A DNA stretch of 18,203 nt, taken from the NCBI GenBank assembly GCA_003538495.1, contig DPSD01000651.1:1-18203 (forward strand), in the 5' to 3' direction. The DNA is from Accumulibacter sp. (GTDB lineage: Bacteria > Pseudomonadota > Gammaproteobacteria > Burkholderiales > Rhodocyclaceae). Positions 15,166-18,203 of this stretch are shown piece after piece. Position 1 is the first letter of the stretch. Each line of letters begins with the position of its first letter. The translations under genes and the position numbers were made by a program. The notes under the pieces are model-generated. The model searched no databases and had not been told where the DNA came from. It worked only from the letters and a program-made list of their open reading frames with translations.

Positions 15166-15702
15166 ATGAATTTCTCCGATGTACTCAAAGCGCTGAATCA
15201 GGCTTCGGCCTTCGAACTGTTCCGCATGCGGGCGGCGATCAACCGGGTCCTCGACCAGCCGCAGTGGGTCGACGCCGTCCGCGGGCGGCTGCGCGTCGGT
15301 CAGGTCGTCGAGTATTTCGACAGTCAGGCCAATGCCGCCTGCCAGGCGAGGATTATCGAGTTGCGCCGCAAGCAGGCGCTGGTGCTGGACATCGCGACGC
15401 AGACGCGCTGGTTGATTTCCTATGCCTCGATCAACCTCGACGGCGCCGATGTCCAGATCCGCGAACAGGTGCGCCGTGGACTTGGCCGCAACGAGGTCGC
15501 GGTCGGTGAGGTGCTCGGTTTCCTTGACCGCGAGCAGCGGGAACGCAGCGGCAAGGTCGTCCGGCTCAACGACAAGACCGTGACGCTGCTGTGCGGGGGG
15601 CTACGCTGGCGAGTTCCCTATGCCTTGCTGCATCGGGTTGTTGACGCTCGCGCGATCGAGGGTGAGGTGCTCGAAATCGGCGTGCGGAATCCGGAGCCGT
15701 GA
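15166..15702 (+). CDS. Unrecognised 178-residue protein with an internal duplication
   Basis: I do not recognise this family. GAGGG eight bases upstream of ATG 15166 and high-GC codon use support translation. After a helical N-terminus (SDVLKALNQASAFELFRMRAAINRVL) there are two similar units, about residues 42-90 and 111-157. The first reads LRVGQVVEYFDSQANAACQ and ends RWLISYASI; the second reads VAVGEVLGFLDREQRERSG and ends RWRVPYALL. Each looks like a small beta barrel of SH3/KOW type: VGxVVxF/L-D, a K/RV.xL strand, then a W-containing strand. Such barrels often bind nucleic acid or ribosome-related partners, but that is inference. No signal peptide or membrane helix is seen. It follows chrA by 55 bases and might be cotranscribed; a housekeeping role is equally possible. 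Confidence 0.7.
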   Translation: MNFSDVLKALNQASAFELFRMRAAINRVLDQPQWVDAVRGRLRVGQVVEYFDSQANAACQARIIELRRKQALVLDIATQTRWLISYASINLDGADVQIREQVRRGLGRNEVAVGEVLGFLDREQRERSGKVVRLNDKTVTLLCGGLRWRVPYALLHRVVDARAIEGEVLEIGVRNPEP

Positions 15703-15911
15703 CGAAGATGCACTGGACAGTCGGTGGAGATGGCCGTCGGTGCAAGTCTGCTGCCGGTCGAACCGCTGCCGGTGGGGCTCGAAGCGCCACGCCCCTGTAT
15801 TTCACCGCCCGCGTGGTTTCTTTCTTGACCCGCCATGACGCCGTCTGGTGTCGGAAAGCGCAGACGCGCAAGCGCAAGACGGCGCTGCCGATCACTTGGC
15901 GGCAAATGCGA

Positions 15912-16535
15912 TCAGCGACCGCTCGATGCTGTCACCCCGGCTTTTTCGACCGGCGAGCCCTGCCTGTCGGCTATCGGCTTGCTCTGGTCGCCGGGTGTCA
16001 ATTCGTTTGGCAGCGGCGAAGATGCGTTGGCGATGCCGGTGTCGGACTCCGGCGTCGCCGCGTTCGCCTTGGCAGCGACGTTCCCGGGCTCCGGCTGGCC
16101 GGCGACGGATGAAGGCGCCAAGTCCTCAGGATCAAGCGCGTTGCTGGGGGATGGTTGAGGCGGTTCGGGGGTATCCGCCAAGCTATCCTTGGCTTCGTCC
16201 GCGGCAGGCGCGCCCACCAGCAGGCCGACCGCACGATCCCCGACCAACTGGCGCGCAGCGCCGCTGGAGAGTTGTTCTTGACCTGACGAAAGATGCTCGA
16301 ACAGTTCCCTGTAGGAGCCCGCCATCGAGGCAACGAGGCTCGCCGTCTTGTCGAAGTGGGTCTCGACCTCGCGCTTGTAGCCAGCGAGTTCTTCCTTCTG
16401 GCGCGAAATTTCTGCCTCAAGCGCGTCGACGCGTTGGTTTGCTCCGCCGAGCTTGCTGCGGCCCAAAAGGAATCCGATCACCGCGGCGGCAAGCACGGCG
16501 CCGACGCCTACCAGCCACCACGTCTGCTCCGTCAT
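15912..16535 (-). CDS. YhcB/ZapG-like (DUF1043) inner-membrane coiled-coil protein
   Basis: 207 residues. One membrane helix lies at the N-terminus (about 7-25, VGVGAVLAAAVIGFLLGR), then a coiled coil (about 32-60), then the family core VETHFDKTASLVASMAGSYRELFEHLSSGQEQL (57-89). This matches the HF..TA.L......YR.L..HL pattern of YhcB/ZapG, which in Escherichia coli links division and envelope synthesis. The rest (about 110-207) is a low-complexity tail rich in Pro, Ala, Ser, Glu and Asp with no fold visible; it is longer than in the E. coli protein. The start is ATG 16535 because GAGGAG stands seven bases upstream; the frame to 16604 is rejected. It is downstream of uvrB on the same strand with a 171-base gap. 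Confidence 0.8.
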   Translation of the reverse strand: MTEQTWWLVGVGAVLAAAVIGFLLGRSKLGGANQRVDALEAEISRQKEELAGYKREVETHFDKTASLVASMAGSYRELFEHLSSGQEQLSSGAARQLVGDRAVGLLVGAPAADEAKDSLADTPEPPQPSPSNALDPEDLAPSSVAGQPEPGNVAAKANAATPESDTGIANASSPLPNELTPGDQSKPIADRQGSPVEKAGVTASSGR

Positions 16536-16542
16536 CTTCGAA

Positions 16543-16548
16543 CTCCTC
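16543..16548 (-). promoter_or_regulatory. Strong ribosome binding site of the YhcB/ZapG-like gene
   Basis: GAGGAG on the minus strand, seven bases before ATG 16533-16535. It selects this start over the in-frame ATG at 16550. Confidence 0.7.
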
Positions 16549-16706
16549 ATTAGTAGTCGCAGTGCCCCCGTGCACTTCCTTCGCGATGCGAGAACTGTCT
16601 GCACGGCGGGCGCCGCTGCGTTGCCGGTTCTGTTTTCAGTGCTCGAAGGAACATGCCGTCACGACCAAGTATACCGGCATGGCGGTCTTTGGTAGGGCAG
16701 TCCCGG

Positions 16707-18203
<1,497 letters not shown>

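Noticed and set aside
15839..15884. Inverted repeat CGCCGTCT/AGACGGCG between the convergent 178-residue gene and the ZapG-like gene, considered as terminator
   Set aside because: The loop is 30 bases and no T-run follows on either strand; rho-independent termination is not supported.
16653..16680. Inverted repeat ATGCCG/CGGCAT after uvrB, considered as terminator
   Set aside because: Six-base stem with a 16-base loop and no clear T-run on the minus strand.

Overview
The window reads like a piece of a high-GC betaproteobacterial chromosome. A Rhodocyclales relative (Accumulibacter, Azoarcus or Dechloromonas type) is my best guess, based on the UvrB sequence, a NirC-type cytochrome c55X and a YhcB/ZapG-like protein. 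This is a family-level impression and not a taxonomic assignment. I saw no tRNA, rRNA, CRISPR array, insertion sequence or prophage gene.

Left part, about 76-11239, all on the minus strand: a cell-surface polysaccharide cluster. In order of transcription it encodes a TPR-containing GT61-type glycosyltransferase, a DegT/DnrJ/EryC1 sugar aminotransferase, a WbqC-family protein, two tandem paralogous beta-propeller glycosidase-like proteins, a GNAT acetyltransferase, a SAM methyltransferase, a GtrB/DPM1-like polyprenyl-phosphate glycosyltransferase, a second SAM methyltransferase and a GtrA-type membrane protein. After a 322-base gap comes a large GT-C/GT39-like membrane glycosyltransferase. From the WbqC gene to the second methyltransferase the genes are 3-5 bases apart or overlap (17 bases, ATGA, GTGA), so they are probably one mRNA. 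The likely product is a glycan carrying an N-acylated amino sugar and methyl groups, plus a Gtr-type side-chain module (GtrA + GtrB + membrane transferase).

The last gene of that module is interrupted by one in-frame TAG. A 450-codon membrane part and a 142-codon soluble C-terminal part lie in the same frame and together would make about 616 residues. The DNA at this end is visibly more AT-rich than the rest.

Middle, 11240-13563: a 578-base divergent intergenic region, a small periplasmic cytochrome c (NirC/c55X-like, plus strand) and, convergent to it, a dmeRF-type Ni/Co efflux operon. This operon has a CsoR/RcnR-family repressor and a CDF transporter with a His-rich loop. A perfect 10-base inverted repeat fills the spacer and -10 region of a strong sigma70-like promoter just upstream of the repressor, which would make an autoregulated and nearly leaderless operon.

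Right part, 13737-18203: a full-length two-domain chromate transporter (chrA), an unrecognised 178-residue protein with an internal duplication, a YhcB/ZapG-like membrane protein with a coiled coil, and the C-terminal three quarters of uvrB, cut by the window edge. chrA, dmeR and dmeF together make a small metal-resistance patch beside housekeeping genes.
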